Below, piece by piece: positions 50,416 to 59,993 of a stretch of DNA of 64,000 nt. The notes beneath the pieces are model-generated. The model searched no databases, was not told where the DNA came from, and saw only the letters and a program-made list of their open reading frames with translations. Numbering within the stretch: position 1 is the stretch's first letter; each line of letters opens with the position of its first letter. Origin of the DNA: Oscillospiraceae bacterium (GTDB lineage Bacteria > Bacillota > Clostridia > Oscillospirales > Oscillospiraceae); the NCBI GenBank assembly GCA_017398725.1, contig JAFQFA010000015.1:1-64000 (forward strand), in the 5' to 3' direction. A program made the translations under genes and the position numbers.

Positions 50416-51192
50416 ATGGATTTTAAGGTTTTGGCGGTAGGCGATGTGGTTTGCCAGCCGGGTATAGAACGAATCCGCCGTTCCCTGAGAAAATTAAAAG
50501 CCGCCACCGGGGCGGATTTCGTGATCGTCAACGGAGAAAACGCCGCAGTGGTAGGCATCACTCCGGATCAGGCAGAAGATATTTTTGATGCCGGCGCCGA
50601 TGTAATCACCTTAGGCAATCATACCTTCGGCAAACGGGAGATCGCCGACTATCTGGATGAGAACCGCCGCATCCTACGGCCTGCCAACTACGCTCCGCAA
50701 ATGCCGGGCAACGGCTGGGGTGTTTATGAAACCGAGTTCGGTCCGGTGGCAGTAATCGATCTGCAAGGCCGGTGCAATATGGACTACACCCCGGACAATC
50801 CCTTCCTAGCCGTAGAAAAAATCATAAAAGAACTGGACACCAAGCTGATCTTGGTGGAACTTCATGCGGAGGCTACCTCCGAAAAGCTTGCCATGGGCTA
50901 CATGCTGGACGGCAACGTCAGCGCGGTATGGGGTACCCACACCCACGTTCCCACCGCAGATGCCCAAGTGCTCCCCAACGGCACCGGCTATGTGACCGAT
51001 CTGGGTATGACCGGCCCGAAGCACTCCGTACTGGGCATTCAGCCCAAGCTTTCCATCGCCCGGTTCCGGGGCGATATTCCGGAGCGTTACCGTTGGGCGG
51101 AAGGTCCCACAAAGCTGGAAGCTGTATTATTTACCATCGATCCGCTCACCGGTTTATGCCGCAAAGCAGAAAGGGTTGACTTGTATGATTAA
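50416..51192 (+). CDS. YmdB-family metallophosphoesterase
   Basis: Cyclic-nucleotide-type phosphodiesterase family (TIGR00282). 258 residues with metal-binding motifs VGDVVCQPG, NGENAA, LGNHTFGKREI, LHAEATSEK and GTHTHVPTAD. Bacillus YmdB hydrolyses 2',3'-cAMP and influences biofilm decisions; the activity here is inferred. It overlaps the SbcD-like gene by 8 bp, linking it with nuclease functions. Confidence 0.93.
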   Translation: MDFKVLAVGDVVCQPGIERIRRSLRKLKAATGADFVIVNGENAAVVGITPDQAEDIFDAGADVITLGNHTFGKREIADYLDENRRILRPANYAPQMPGNGWGVYETEFGPVAVIDLQGRCNMDYTPDNPFLAVEKIIKELDTKLILVELHAEATSEKLAMGYMLDGNVSAVWGTHTHVPTADAQVLPNGTGYVTDLGMTGPKHSVLGIQPKLSIARFRGDIPERYRWAEGPTKLEAVLFTIDPLTGLCRKAERVDLYD

Positions 51193-52252
51193 GATCCTCC
51201 ACAGTGCCGACTGGCATTTGGATGCACCGCTTTTAATGCGCAACCCGGCGCAGACCCGGTATTTGCGGGAAGCCCTTGCAGAGATTCCGGGGAAAATCGC
51301 CACCTTGTGCAAAGAAGAAAACTGCGACCTGATGCTGTTGGCCGGTGACCTGTTCGACGGCGCCAGCACCGCCGGCACACTGCAGGAATTGAAGGCCACG
51401 CTCCGGGATGTGGGCGTGCCGGTGTTTATCACCCCCGGCAACCACGATTTTGTAAGTGCCAGCGCCCCGTGGACCAGTGAGGTCTGGCCGGAAAATGTGC
51501 ATATCTTCACCCGCCCTACCATGGAATCCGTGGTGCTGGAAGAGCTGGATCTGCGAATCTATGGCGCCGGCTACATCTCTATGGATTGCCCGGGGCTTTT
51601 GAAAGCTTTTTCCGCCGACCACCCCCAGCAATACAAGGTCGGTATTTTACACGCAGACCCCACCCAAGCAAATTCCCCCTACTGTCCCATCTCCAAGCAG
51701 CAGATCCAATCCTCCGGGCTGGATTATCTGGCACTGGGACATATCCATAAGGGCGACAGCTTCCGGGCAGGCAAGACCCTGTGCGCATGGCCCGGCTGCC
51801 CCATGGGCCGAGGCTACGACGAGCAGGGTGAAAAAGGCGTACTGATCGTCACATTGGACGAAACTGCCGAAGCCCGTTTTGTTTCCTTGGACAGCCCCCG
51901 GTTCTTTGATCTGGATATTGCCGCCGGAGAAGACCCCGCCGCCGCACTGGATCAAGTACTGCCGGCTATGGGAAATCAGGATTTTTATCGGGTTACCTTT
52001 ACAGGCCCCAGCGCGCCATTAGACATGGACACCCTTTTGCGGCCGGAATTTCCCAACCTCGTATTGCGGGATCGCACCACCGCTCCGGTGGATATTTGGA
52101 GCAGTGCCGGGCAGGACACCTTTGAAGGGCGGTATTTTAAATTGCTGCAGGCCCAGCTGGAAAATGCAGATGAACTGACCCAAAAAAGAATCCGTCTGGC
52201 CGCAGAGATCTCCCGGCGTATTCTGGACGAACAGGAGGTGGTGCTGCCATGA
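51185..52252 (+). CDS. SbcD/YhaO-like DNA-repair exonuclease subunit
   Basis: Mre11-type nuclease, 355 residues from MIKILHSADWHLD (start 51185; the TTG at 51176 is less likely). Phosphoesterase motifs SADWHLDAP, LLAGDLFDG, PGNHDF and LALGHIHKG supply the two-metal site. It forms a pair with the following coiled-coil ATPase, with which it overlaps by 4 bp. Confidence 0.92.
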   Translation: MIKILHSADWHLDAPLLMRNPAQTRYLREALAEIPGKIATLCKEENCDLMLLAGDLFDGASTAGTLQELKATLRDVGVPVFITPGNHDFVSASAPWTSEVWPENVHIFTRPTMESVVLEELDLRIYGAGYISMDCPGLLKAFSADHPQQYKVGILHADPTQANSPYCPISKQQIQSSGLDYLALGHIHKGDSFRAGKTLCAWPGCPMGRGYDEQGEKGVLIVTLDETAEARFVSLDSPRFFDLDIAAGEDPAAALDQVLPAMGNQDFYRVTFTGPSAPLDMDTLLRPEFPNLVLRDRTTAPVDIWSSAGQDTFEGRYFKLLQAQLENADELTQKRIRLAAEISRRILDEQEVVLP

Positions 52253-54372
52253 AGATCCTATCTATGCAAGCCACCTTCGGCAAATTGGAAAATGAGACCA
52301 TCACCTTTGCCCCCGGACTGAATGTGATCCACGCCCCCAACGAGTGGGGCAAAAGCACTTGGTGCGCCTTTATTGCCGCTATGCTCTACGGCATCGATAC
52401 ACGGGAACGAAACACCCAAACGAATCTGGCAGACAAGGAGCGCTACGCCCCTTGGTCCGGTAAGCCCATGTCCGGTCGGATGGAACTGGAATGGAAGGGC
52501 AAAAACATCACCATTGAGCGCAGCACCAAAGGACGCAGCATTTTCGGCGTTTTTAACGCCTATGAGACCCAGAGCGGTCTGCCCATTCCGGAGCTGACAG
52601 CAGATAACTGCGGTCTTATGCTGCTGGGCGTGGAAAAAAGCGTGTTTGTAAAATCCGCTTTTATCCGTCAGAATGATCTGCAGGTGACCCAAGACGAAGC
52701 CCTGCGGCGACGGCTCAACGCGTTGGTAACCACCGGTGACGAGTCCGGTGCCAGCGACCGTCTTGCCCAGAAGCTGAAAGAACTAAAAAACGCATGTCGT
52801 CATAATAAGACCGGTCTTTTGCCCCAAGCGGAAGCCCAACGGACACAGACCGCCGGGAAGCTGGAACAACTGCGTTCTTTCCGGCAACAGGCTGCGCAGT
52901 TTACCCTGCAGATCGCCGATCTGGATCAGCAGATCGCCGATCTTGAGAATCACCGGCTGGCTTTGGCCTATGCCGCCGCCCAAGAGGATCTGCAACGGGT
53001 ACAGCAGGCGCAGGTGCAAGCACAGGTTGCCGCACAAAAACAGCAAACGCTCACCGCCGCCTGTGCCGGGCTGCCCACGCCGGCGGAAGCCGCACAAGCC
53101 CTGCAGCAGCTTGACCTTCTGCAAGAGGAAATGAACCAAATGCAACGCGAGGATACCCCGACACTGCCGGATCCCCCTGCCCAAAAAGCGCCCTTCCACG
53201 GCTTGGATGTCCAGCAGACCCAAGAGATGGTGGAGCGGGATCTTTGGCAATATCAGGCACTAAACAACAAAAAACAGTATATTCCCTACTGGATCAGTTT
53301 CTTTGTTGGATTGATCGTTGCTGTAATCTTCGCCCGTATCCCGCAGCTGCAAAGCTGGTGTTTGGTCCCTCTTCTGATCTGCGGTCTGCCGCTGGTCATA
53401 AAACGCCTGCCCCATATCGACGACCGAAAGCATCGAATCGAACTGGAGCACAAATATGCTTCCGGCGATCCTTCCCTTTGGCAAGCGGCCGCCAACGCCC
53501 ACATACAGGCCCTTGACGCCCACGCCAAAGCCATGGCGCAATACGAAGATGCCCGCAACCTACGGCGGCAGCAGCAAACCGATTGGGAGCAAAAGGTCAT
53601 GGCATTAACCCAAGGTGCCCCCATCAGCAGCGCCCGGAAATACTGGGAGCAGGTCCGACTGCAGCATCAGCAGCTGGAGGAAGCAAAAGCCACCGCAGCG
53701 CGAGCCCAGAACCACGCACAGGAATTGTCTTCCATGATCCGGACCGCCCAGCCCCATCCGCATCCCGATAAGCTATCCTACTCCCTGCCGGAAACAGAAA
53801 CACGCGCCCAAGCCGCATCACTCCGGCGGCAGCAGTTACAGCAAATGCTGGGACAGGCACAGGGACAGGCGGAAGCATTGGGCAGCGAAGCCCAGCTGGA
53901 AAAAGAACTGGATACTTTGGACCGGCGGATCAACAAGCTGGAAAACACTTACGGCGCATTGGTACTGGCCCAGCAAACCTTAGAAACCGCAGCCCAAGAG
54001 CTGCAGCGGCAATTTGCTCCCCGGATCTCCAAACGGGCGGCACAGCTGTTTGAAAAGCTTACCGACGGACGGTACGATCGATTGGCTCTGGATCAGGATC
54101 TGACCCTCAGCGCCGGCACACGGGAAGAAGACACTCTGCGAAAATGGCAATGGCGCAGTGACGGAACAGCCGATCAGCTGTATCTTGCCCTGCGTTTGGC
54201 TGTAGCAGAGGAACTGACGCCCCAATCCCCCATTATTTTGGACGATGCGCTGGTCCGTTTTGACGATAACCGAGCAAAAACGGCCCTGCAGATCCTTAAG
54301 GACACCGGGATTCATAGGCAAGTAATCCTGTTTTCCTGCCAAAACCGGGAAAAAACATGGGAAATTGGCTAA
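52249..54372 (+). CDS. SbcC/Rad50-like ATPase (YhaN type)
   Basis: SMC-like partner of the nuclease. 707 residues: Walker A APNEWGKSTWCAFI near residue 30, a long coiled coil (about 170-600) interrupted by a hydrophobic segment IPYWISFFVGLIVAVIFARI (about 344-363), and C-terminal signature and Walker B (DQLYLALRLAVAEEL, PIILDDALVRFDDNRAK). The two-span hydrophobic insert in the coiled coil is the YhaN hallmark and suggests membrane attachment, unlike true SbcC. Confidence 0.9.
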   Translation: MKILSMQATFGKLENETITFAPGLNVIHAPNEWGKSTWCAFIAAMLYGIDTRERNTQTNLADKERYAPWSGKPMSGRMELEWKGKNITIERSTKGRSIFGVFNAYETQSGLPIPELTADNCGLMLLGVEKSVFVKSAFIRQNDLQVTQDEALRRRLNALVTTGDESGASDRLAQKLKELKNACRHNKTGLLPQAEAQRTQTAGKLEQLRSFRQQAAQFTLQIADLDQQIADLENHRLALAYAAAQEDLQRVQQAQVQAQVAAQKQQTLTAACAGLPTPAEAAQALQQLDLLQEEMNQMQREDTPTLPDPPAQKAPFHGLDVQQTQEMVERDLWQYQALNNKKQYIPYWISFFVGLIVAVIFARIPQLQSWCLVPLLICGLPLVIKRLPHIDDRKHRIELEHKYASGDPSLWQAAANAHIQALDAHAKAMAQYEDARNLRRQQQTDWEQKVMALTQGAPISSARKYWEQVRLQHQQLEEAKATAARAQNHAQELSSMIRTAQPHPHPDKLSYSLPETETRAQAASLRRQQLQQMLGQAQGQAEALGSEAQLEKELDTLDRRINKLENTYGALVLAQQTLETAAQELQRQFAPRISKRAAQLFEKLTDGRYDRLALDQDLTLSAGTREEDTLRKWQWRSDGTADQLYLALRLAVAEELTPQSPIILDDALVRFDDNRAKTALQILKDTGIHRQVILFSCQNREKTWEIG

Positions 54373-54381
54373 AAAAGATAG

Positions 54382-54416
54382 AGGCACTGCACTTTTGGAT
54401 GCAGTGCCTTTCTCTT
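54382..54416 (+). terminator. Terminator of the phosphoesterase-SbcD-SbcC operon
   Basis: AGGCACTGCA/TGCAGTGCCT with an 8-nt loop and a TTTCTCTT tail. Confidence 0.85.
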
Positions 54417-54832
54417 ATATACTTGCGCAACCGGTTGCGTTGTTGGTAAATATAGGTTTTTTTGTCCATTATTATTTATTGGCAATTCTAATAGATTTTA
54501 CATCAAAAATAATGGGTTGTTATTGATTCTTTATTTCACCATGTTATAAGATATATCTTATGATATTGATCGGTTCTATTTATGGATGTTCAAATTTGTT
54601 ATTTTTAACATACAATCTCCGTTTTTTATAACATTTAAATTGATATTTTTATCCTTATAGCAACGAAAAGCTTTTTTTATATGGTATTTTTAATTGTTTG
54701 TTATCTTTTTGGCCGCCGGCCTTTTTCATAACATTTTCAATCATTTTTGCAAGATTTATTGCCATATTTTTACCCCACCTTGCACGATTTGTTGCAAATC
54801 GCTCTTTTTTTCCCGATTATCTGGAAAAGCCC
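54417..54832. other. AT-rich non-coding island upstream of hppA
   Basis: About 415 bp strongly richer in A/T than anything else in the window, with no convincing gene. It contains T-runs, GCGCAACCGGTTGCG (dyad near 54425-54440), ATAAGATATATCTTAT (54547-54562, perfect palindrome) and GGCCGCCGGCC followed by T5 (54710-54725). It could be a long regulatory leader, a bent DNA region or a decayed insertion. Confidence 0.6.
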
Positions 54833-54861
54833 TTGACAAAGCAAAAATTCAGTTTTATAAT
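54833..54861 (+). promoter_or_regulatory. Consensus promoter of hppA
   Basis: TTGACA (54833-54838), 17-bp spacer, TATAAT (54856-54861): perfect consensus. Confidence 0.95.
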
Positions 54862-54895
54862 CATCAGGCAATAGAAAGGAAAGGGGTTTACCGTT

Positions 54896-56998
54896 TTGGA
54901 AAATTATCTGGTATTATTCACCTCTGCCGCAGCCGTTATCGCACTGGTTTTCGCGGCGCTCACCGCCCTCAAGGTTTTGAAGTTCCCTGAAGGCACTGAA
55001 ACTATGAAAAAGATCTCCCAGTCCATTCGTATCGGCGCCAATACATATTTGACCCGCCAATACAAGGTCGTGGGTGTTTTCTTTGTTGTCATGTTTGCGA
55101 TTCTGGGTGTCATGGCCATCTTCGGTCTGCTGACTCCCTATGTGCCTTTCGCTTTCGTCACCGGCGGCTTCTTCTCTGCCCTGTCCGGTTTCGTTGGTAT
55201 GAAGATCGCAACCGCTTCCAACGCCCGTACCGCCAACGCCTGCCGCGGCAGCCTGAACGGCGGCCTGCGTGTGGCTTTCTCCGCCGGCTCCGTCATGGGC
55301 TTCACCGTGGTGGGTCTGGGCATGCTGGATATCTCCATCTGGTTTGCTCTTTTGAAATATGTATTTAATCTGGATCCCGCTGCCATCACCAGCGCTATGC
55401 TGACCTTCGGCATGGGTGCTTCCTCCATGGCTCTGTTTGCCCGCGTGGGCGGCGGTGTGTTCACCAAGGCTGCTGACGTAGGCGCTGACCTTGTTGGTAA
55501 GGTGGAAGCCGGCATCCCCGAGGACGATCCCCGGAACCCCGCTGTTATCGCTGATAACGTCGGTGACAATGTTGGCGACGTTGCCGGCATGGGTGCTGAC
55601 CTGTACGAGAGCTATGTTGGCTCCATTATCTCCGCTTCCGCTTTGGGCGTTGCAGCTTTCTCCGGCAACATCGCCGCTATGGGCCTGCCCCTGCTGCTGG
55701 CTTCCGTCGGTATCATCTGCTCCATTCTGGGCACTTTCTTGGTCCGCACCAAGGAAGGCGCTTCTCAGAAGCAGCTGCTGAAGGCTTTGAGCACCGGCAC
55801 CAACTTCTCCGCCATCGTGATCGCCATTGTTTCCCTGCCTCTGGTTTATTTTGTGCTGGGCAAGGAAAACTGGGCTTTCTACTTCGCTATTTTGGCAGGT
55901 CTGTTTGCTGGCGTTCTGATCGGTCAGGCCACCGAATATTTCACTTCCGACACCTATAAGCCCACCAAGAAGCTGTCTGCTTCCGCCGAGACCGGCTCCG
56001 CTACCACCATCATCAGCGGTCTGTCTCTGGGCATGCTGTCCACTGCACTGCCCATCGTGATCATTGCCGTTGCAATTATGATCGCTTACTTCGTTTCCGG
56101 CGGCGCACAGAGCGCTACCATGGGCCTGTACGGCATTGCTTTGGCTGCTGTTGGTATGCTGTCCACTTTGGGCATCACACTGGCCACCGACGCTTACGGT
56201 CCTGTTGCTGACAACGCCGGCGGTATCGCACAGATGGCCGGTCTGGAAGAAGATGTCCGTACCCGCACCGACGCACTGGACTCTCTGGGTAATACCACCG
56301 CAGCAACCGGCAAGGGCTTTGCTATCGGCTCTGCCGCTCTGACCGCACTGGCTCTGATGGCTTCCTACATTGAAACCGTTACCAAGATGCCCGGCGGTGA
56401 CGCAGCTATGGCTGCTGAAAAGCTGAGCCTGATGAACCCCACCGTGCTGATCGGTCTGTTCATCGGTGCCTGCCTGCCCTTCGTTTTCGCTGCACTGACC
56501 ATGGAATCTGTGGGCCGTGCCGCACAGAGCGTGGTTATCGAAGTCCGTCGTCAGTTCAAGGAGATCCTTGGTCTGATGGAAGGCAAGGCCGACGCCGACT
56601 ACGCAAAGTGCGTGGACCTGTGCACCCGCGCCAGCCTGAAGGAAATGATCCTGCCCACCGTTGTGGCTGTTGTTGTTCCTGTGGCCGTTGGCCTGCTGCT
56701 GGGCCCCACCGGCGTCGTCGGTATGCTGGGCGGTGCTACCGCTTCCGGCTTCCTGCTGGCTATCTTCATGTCCAACTCCGGCGGTGCTTGGGATAACGCC
56801 AAGAAGTACATCGAAAGCGGTGTCCACGGCGGTAAGGGTTCCGATGCACACAAGGCCGCTGTTGTGGGCGACACCGTAGGCGACCCCTTCAAGGACACCT
56901 CCGGTCCCGCTATCAACATCCTGATCAAGCTGCTGAGCATGGTTTCCATCGTGTTCGCTGCTCTGGTTCTGAATTTCAACCTGATCGGCCTGTTCTAA
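54896..56998 (+). CDS. hppA: Membrane-bound proton/sodium-pumping pyrophosphatase
   Basis: Pumps H+ or Na+ using pyrophosphate hydrolysis. The start is a TTG at 54896 ([13 protein letters not shown]) after GGAAAGGGG; no ATG occurs before residue 36 and the first span would be lost with it. 700 residues, about 16 spans. Substrate site: [14 protein letters not shown] followed by [31 protein letters not shown] has Ala where K+-independent enzymes have Lys, so a K+-dependent type is expected. Ion specificity is not decidable by eye. Confidence 0.96.
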   Translation: MENYLVLFTSAAAVIALVFAALTALKVLKFPEGTETMKKISQSIRIGANTYLTRQYKVVGVFFVVMFAILGVMAIFGLLTPYVPFAFVTGGFFSALSGFVGMKIATASNARTANACRGSLNGGLRVAFSAGSVMGFTVVGLGMLDISIWFALLKYVFNLDPAAITSAMLTFGMGASSMALFARVGGGVFTKAADVGADLVGKVEAGIPEDDPRNPAVIADNVGDNVGDVAGMGADLYESYVGSIISASALGVAAFSGNIAAMGLPLLLASVGIICSILGTFLVRTKEGASQKQLLKALSTGTNFSAIVIAIVSLPLVYFVLGKENWAFYFAILAGLFAGVLIGQATEYFTSDTYKPTKKLSASAETGSATTIISGLSLGMLSTALPIVIIAVAIMIAYFVSGGAQSATMGLYGIALAAVGMLSTLGITLATDAYGPVADNAGGIAQMAGLEEDVRTRTDALDSLGNTTAATGKGFAIGSAALTALALMASYIETVTKMPGGDAAMAAEKLSLMNPTVLIGLFIGACLPFVFAALTMESVGRAAQSVVIEVRRQFKEILGLMEGKADADYAKCVDLCTRASLKEMILPTVVAVVVPVAVGLLLGPTGVVGMLGGATASGFLLAIFMSNSGGAWDNAKKYIESGVHGGKGSDAHKAAVVGDTVGDPFKDTSGPAINILIKLLSMVSIVFAALVLNFNLIGLF

Positions 56999-57010
56999 GC
57001 GACATACATT

Positions 57011-57042
57011 ACCGGCTGCCTGAAAAGGCAGCCGGTTTCTTT
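57011..57042 (+). terminator. hppA terminator
   Basis: ACCGGCTGCC/GGCAGCCGGT, 6-nt loop, TTCTTT tail. Confidence 0.88.
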
Positions 57043-57049
57043 ATACACC

Positions 57050-57182
57050 AAATTCCAATTTATTGAACAGGTTGCAGCATTACACCGTAGGGCAGGGTCT
57101 TGGCCCGCCGCTTAGGTGCGGCGGCTTTAACGGCGGGAGCAGAGCCCCCGCCCTACAGATCGGAACAATAAAATTAGAATTT
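57050..57182. repeat. Dispersed inverted-repeat element, copy E
   Basis: AAATTCCAATTTATTGAAC at the left (57050-57068), AACAATAAAATTAGAATTT at the right, with inner arms TAGGGCAGGGTCTTGGCCC and GGGAGCAGAGCCCCCGCCCT as in copy A. 133 bp. Confidence 0.8.
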
Positions 57183-57190
57183 GCTAAAAG

Positions 57191-57220
57191 CAAGCCCCGG
57201 AGCAGTTGCTCCGGGGCTTG
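57191..57220 (-). terminator. serA/serC terminator
   Basis: 14-bp stem CAAGCCCCGGAGCA/TGCTCCGGGGCTTG with a 2-nt loop, followed on the minus strand by CTTTTAGC. Confidence 0.8.
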
Positions 57221-57246
57221 TGATCATTTATACGGTTTGATTGGGC

Positions 57247-58149
57247 TTAGGCGAAGGATTCGATGATGGAGACGATCTCCGCGCCGATCCGTCCCTGTGC
57301 CTCCTCGGTAGAACCACCGATATGAGGTGTGACAGACACCTTGGGGTGCTTGTACAGAGCCTCGTTCTTGGTGGGTTCTTCCGCAAACACATCCAGTGCA
57401 GCGCCGGCCAGCTTGCCCTCGTCCAGTGCCTTGACCAGTGCAGCTTCCTCCACCAGACCACCGCGGGCGGTGTTGATAATGAAGGCGGTAGGCTTCATGG
57501 TAGCAAGCTCTGCCTCACCAATGACGGGCTTCTTGTCAGCGGGCATGGGAATGTGCAGAGAAACGAAGTCAGCAACCTTCAAAAGCTCTGCCTGAGACAT
57601 AAAGGTGTACTGGGGGAAGTTCTTATTTTCACCCAAGAAATCATTGTAAACGACTTTCATGCCCAGCGCCTCAGCACGGCGAGCCAGTGCCTGAGAGATT
57701 CGGCCAAAGCCGATCAAGCCCAAGGTCTTTCCATTGATCTCTGTACCTTCATACTGCTTCTTGTTCCACTCTCCGTTACGGATGGTCACATTGGCAATGC
57801 CGATGAACCGGGCAAGGGCAAACATGTGACCCAGCGCCAGTTCGGCAACAGACTCAGAGGAGGCTGCGGGGGTATTGCGGACTTTCACGCCCTTGCCCTC
57901 AGCGTAAGCAACATCGATGTTGTCCACGCCCACGCCGCCGCGGATGACCAGCTTCAGCTTACCCTTAACGGCTTCGTCGATATGGTTGGCACGAACCTTG
58001 GTCTTGGAGCGAACTACAACACAGTCAAACGCCTGCAGGGCTTCTCCCAGTGCATCAGGCTCAAAGTACTGCTCCACAACCTCATGGCCGTTTGCCTTCA
58101 GCTGGGCAACGGCAGCCTTTTCCATTCCGTCAGTAACCAGAATACGCAT
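57247..58149 (-). CDS. serA: D-3-phosphoglycerate dehydrogenase, short form
   Basis: First step of serine synthesis from 3-phosphoglycerate. 300 residues, lacking the C-terminal ACT regulatory domain of long SerA proteins, so feedback by serine is probably absent or different. NAD-binding GFGRISQALARRAEALG, catalytic Arg in INTARGGLV, and His in TPHIGGSTEEA are present. Downstream of serC by 14 bp in one operon. Confidence 0.93.
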   Translation of the reverse strand: MRILVTDGMEKAAVAQLKANGHEVVEQYFEPDALGEALQAFDCVVVRSKTKVRANHIDEAVKGKLKLVIRGGVGVDNIDVAYAEGKGVKVRNTPAASSESVAELALGHMFALARFIGIANVTIRNGEWNKKQYEGTEINGKTLGLIGFGRISQALARRAEALGMKVVYNDFLGENKNFPQYTFMSQAELLKVADFVSLHIPMPADKKPVIGEAELATMKPTAFIINTARGGLVEEAALVKALDEGKLAGAALDVFAEEPTKNEALYKHPKVSVTPHIGGSTEEAQGRIGAEIVSIIESFA

Positions 58150-58163
58150 ATGGATGTTCCTCC

Positions 58164-59246
58164 TTACTTATGCTCTGCTTCGAACTTCTTCAAGAAGTCC
58201 ACCAGAGCCTCTACGCCTTCCTTAGGCATTGCATTGTAAATGGATGCCCGGAGTCCGCCAACGGACTTGTGGCCCTTCAGGTTGTCGTAGCCGGCCTTCT
58301 TGGTAGCGGCAACGACCTCAGCGTCCAGCTCCTTGGATGCGGTGACAAAGGGCACATTCATCAAGCTGCGCACTTCCTTGTCCACAGTGCCGGTGAACAT
58401 CTCGGAAGAATCCAAGAAATCGTACAGCACCTTGGCCTTTTCCTGATTCATCTTCTCAATGACTTCCAGACCGCCCAGATTCTTCAGGTACTTGAACACC
58501 TTGCCGCAGCAGTAGATCGCCCAGCAGTTGGGGGTATTGTACATAGAACCACCCTCGGCGTGGGTCTTGTACTGCAGGTAGATGGGCAGGTTATCCACAT
58601 CATCCCGGATCAGGTCTTCCCGGATGATCACCACCACCATGCCGGCAGGGCCCACATTCTTCTGTACGCCGGCGTAGATCATGCCGTAGTCAGACACATT
58701 GCAGGGCTTGCTCAGGAACATAGAGGACTGGTCGGACACCAGCACATGGCCCTTGGTGTTGGGCATGGTCTGCCAAGTGGTACCGTGAATGGTCTCGTTC
58801 TCGCAGATGTAGACATAGTCGGTATCCTCGGGAATGTCCAAATCGGAGCAATCGGGGATGTAGGCGTAGTTTCTATCCTTAGAGGAAACGACAGTGACCT
58901 CGCCCACCTTCTTTGCCTCGGCAATGGCCTTCTTGGACCATGCGCCGGTCTCAATGTAAACAGCCTTGCCGTTTTTCATCAGGTTCATAGGGATCATGCT
59001 AAACTGCAGGGTTGCGCCGCCTTGAATGAACAGCACCTTGTAGTTATCGGGAATGCCCATCAGATCGCGCAGATCCTGCTCTGCCTCATCGACGATCTGC
59101 TGATACACAGCACTGCGGTGAGACATTTCCATAACACACATACCGCTGCCCCGGTAGTTCATCATCTCGTCACGGATCTCCTCCAGAACGGGCTCCGGCA
59201 TCATAGCAGGGCCGGCAGAGAAATTAAATGTACGCTCGTATTTCAT
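58164..59246 (-). CDS. serC: Phosphoserine aminotransferase
   Basis: PLP enzyme converting phosphohydroxypyruvate to phosphoserine. Start MKYERTFNFSAGPAMMP at 59246 after GGAGGG; 360 residues. QGGATLQFSMIPMNL, the aspartate/lysine region VSDQSSMFLSKP and YAGVQKNVGPAG (PLP Lys) are diagnostic. With serA it forms the serine biosynthesis pair; no serB is nearby. Confidence 0.96.
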   Translation of the reverse strand: MKYERTFNFSAGPAMMPEPVLEEIRDEMMNYRGSGMCVMEMSHRSAVYQQIVDEAEQDLRDLMGIPDNYKVLFIQGGATLQFSMIPMNLMKNGKAVYIETGAWSKKAIAEAKKVGEVTVVSSKDRNYAYIPDCSDLDIPEDTDYVYICENETIHGTTWQTMPNTKGHVLVSDQSSMFLSKPCNVSDYGMIYAGVQKNVGPAGMVVVIIREDLIRDDVDNLPIYLQYKTHAEGGSMYNTPNCWAIYCCGKVFKYLKNLGGLEVIEKMNQEKAKVLYDFLDSSEMFTGTVDKEVRSLMNVPFVTASKELDAEVVAATKKAGYDNLKGHKSVGGLRASIYNAMPKEGVEALVDFLKKFEAEHK

Positions 59247-59281
59247 AGTATTTCCCTCCATTTATAGTATATACTGATGGC

Positions 59282-59310
59282 ATTATACCATGGGGTATCT
59301 AAAAAATCAA
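59282..59310 (-). promoter_or_regulatory. Promoter of serC-serA
   Basis: TTGATT (59310-59305), 17-bp spacer, TATAAT (59287-59282) on the minus strand. The leader is about 30 nt; no T-box. Confidence 0.75.
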
Positions 59311-59355
59311 CAAGGGGCACAAGGCTTTTTCCCGAAAGCAAAATTTCCGTTTTAA

Positions 59356-59384
59356 TTGACAAAGAGGCAATCGTTTGATAAGCT
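59356..59384 (+). promoter_or_regulatory. Promoter of the nitroreductase gene
   Basis: TTGACA (59356-59361), 17-bp spacer, TAAGCT (59379-59384, weak -10). Confidence 0.55.
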
Positions 59385-59414
59385 AAATTTATAACTATTG
59401 AGGAGGAAGACGCT

Positions 59415-59933
59415 ATGAATGAAGCCATCTTAACCATGCTGCAGCGTCGCAGCACCAAATCCTATCGGGACACCCCGGTTCCCGAAGAACTGCTGGACAA
59501 GGTGCTGGAAGCCGGGCTGTACGCCCCCACCGGCAGAAACAATCAGGATGTGATCTGCGTAGCTGTGACAAACAAGGCCATTCGGGATCAGCTTTCCAAA
59601 ATGAATGCAGCCGTTTTGGGGGTGGACAGCGATCCTTTTTACGGCGCCCCCTGCGTGATCGTGGTGCTGGCAGAATCAACCGGCACTACTTGGGTGGAGG
59701 ACGGCTCTCTGGTGCTGGGCAACATGATGAACGCCGCCCAAGCGCTGAACTTGGGCAGCTGCTGGATCCATCGGGCGCGGCAGATGTTTGATTCCCCGGA
59801 AGGCAAACAGCTGCTGAAGGATTGGGGATTGCCGGAAACCATGCGGGGTGTGGGCAACTGCATTTTGGGATATCCCGCCGCAGAACCTACCCAAAAGCCC
59901 CGAAAAGAAGGCAGAATTCTGAAAGTCAAATAA
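59415..59933 (+). CDS. Nitroreductase-family FMN oxidoreductase
   Basis: 172 residues. FMN-binding N-terminus ILTMLQRRSTKSYRDTPVP and APTGRNNQD, a central AAQALNLGSCWIHRARQ, and the C-terminal GVGNCILGYPAAEPTQKPRK match the short nitroreductase family. Physiological substrate unknown. GGAGGA ribosome site 8 bp upstream. Confidence 0.93.
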   Translation: MNEAILTMLQRRSTKSYRDTPVPEELLDKVLEAGLYAPTGRNNQDVICVAVTNKAIRDQLSKMNAAVLGVDSDPFYGAPCVIVVLAESTGTTWVEDGSLVLGNMMNAAQALNLGSCWIHRARQMFDSPEGKQLLKDWGLPETMRGVGNCILGYPAAEPTQKPRKEGRILKVK

Positions 59934-59952
59934 ATTGCATTTTGAATTACAA

Positions 59953-59982
59953 AAAGGATGCACTGCATGCAGTGCATCCTTT
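59953..59982. terminator. 30-bp perfect palindrome, bidirectional terminator
   Basis: AAAGGATGCACTGCA joined to its perfect complement lies between the converging nitroreductase and P-type ATPase genes. Confidence 0.85.
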
Positions 59983-59993
59983 CTTATTGTGGA

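Noticed and set aside
54896..55003. Later ATG (residue 36) as the hppA start
   Set aside because: It would remove the first membrane span found in the family and has no ribosome site; the TTG at 54896 has GGAAAGGGG upstream.
54914..56851. 645-codon open frame on the minus strand opposite hppA
   Set aside because: Shadow of hppA; rich in Gly/His/Gln/Ser without domain patterns.
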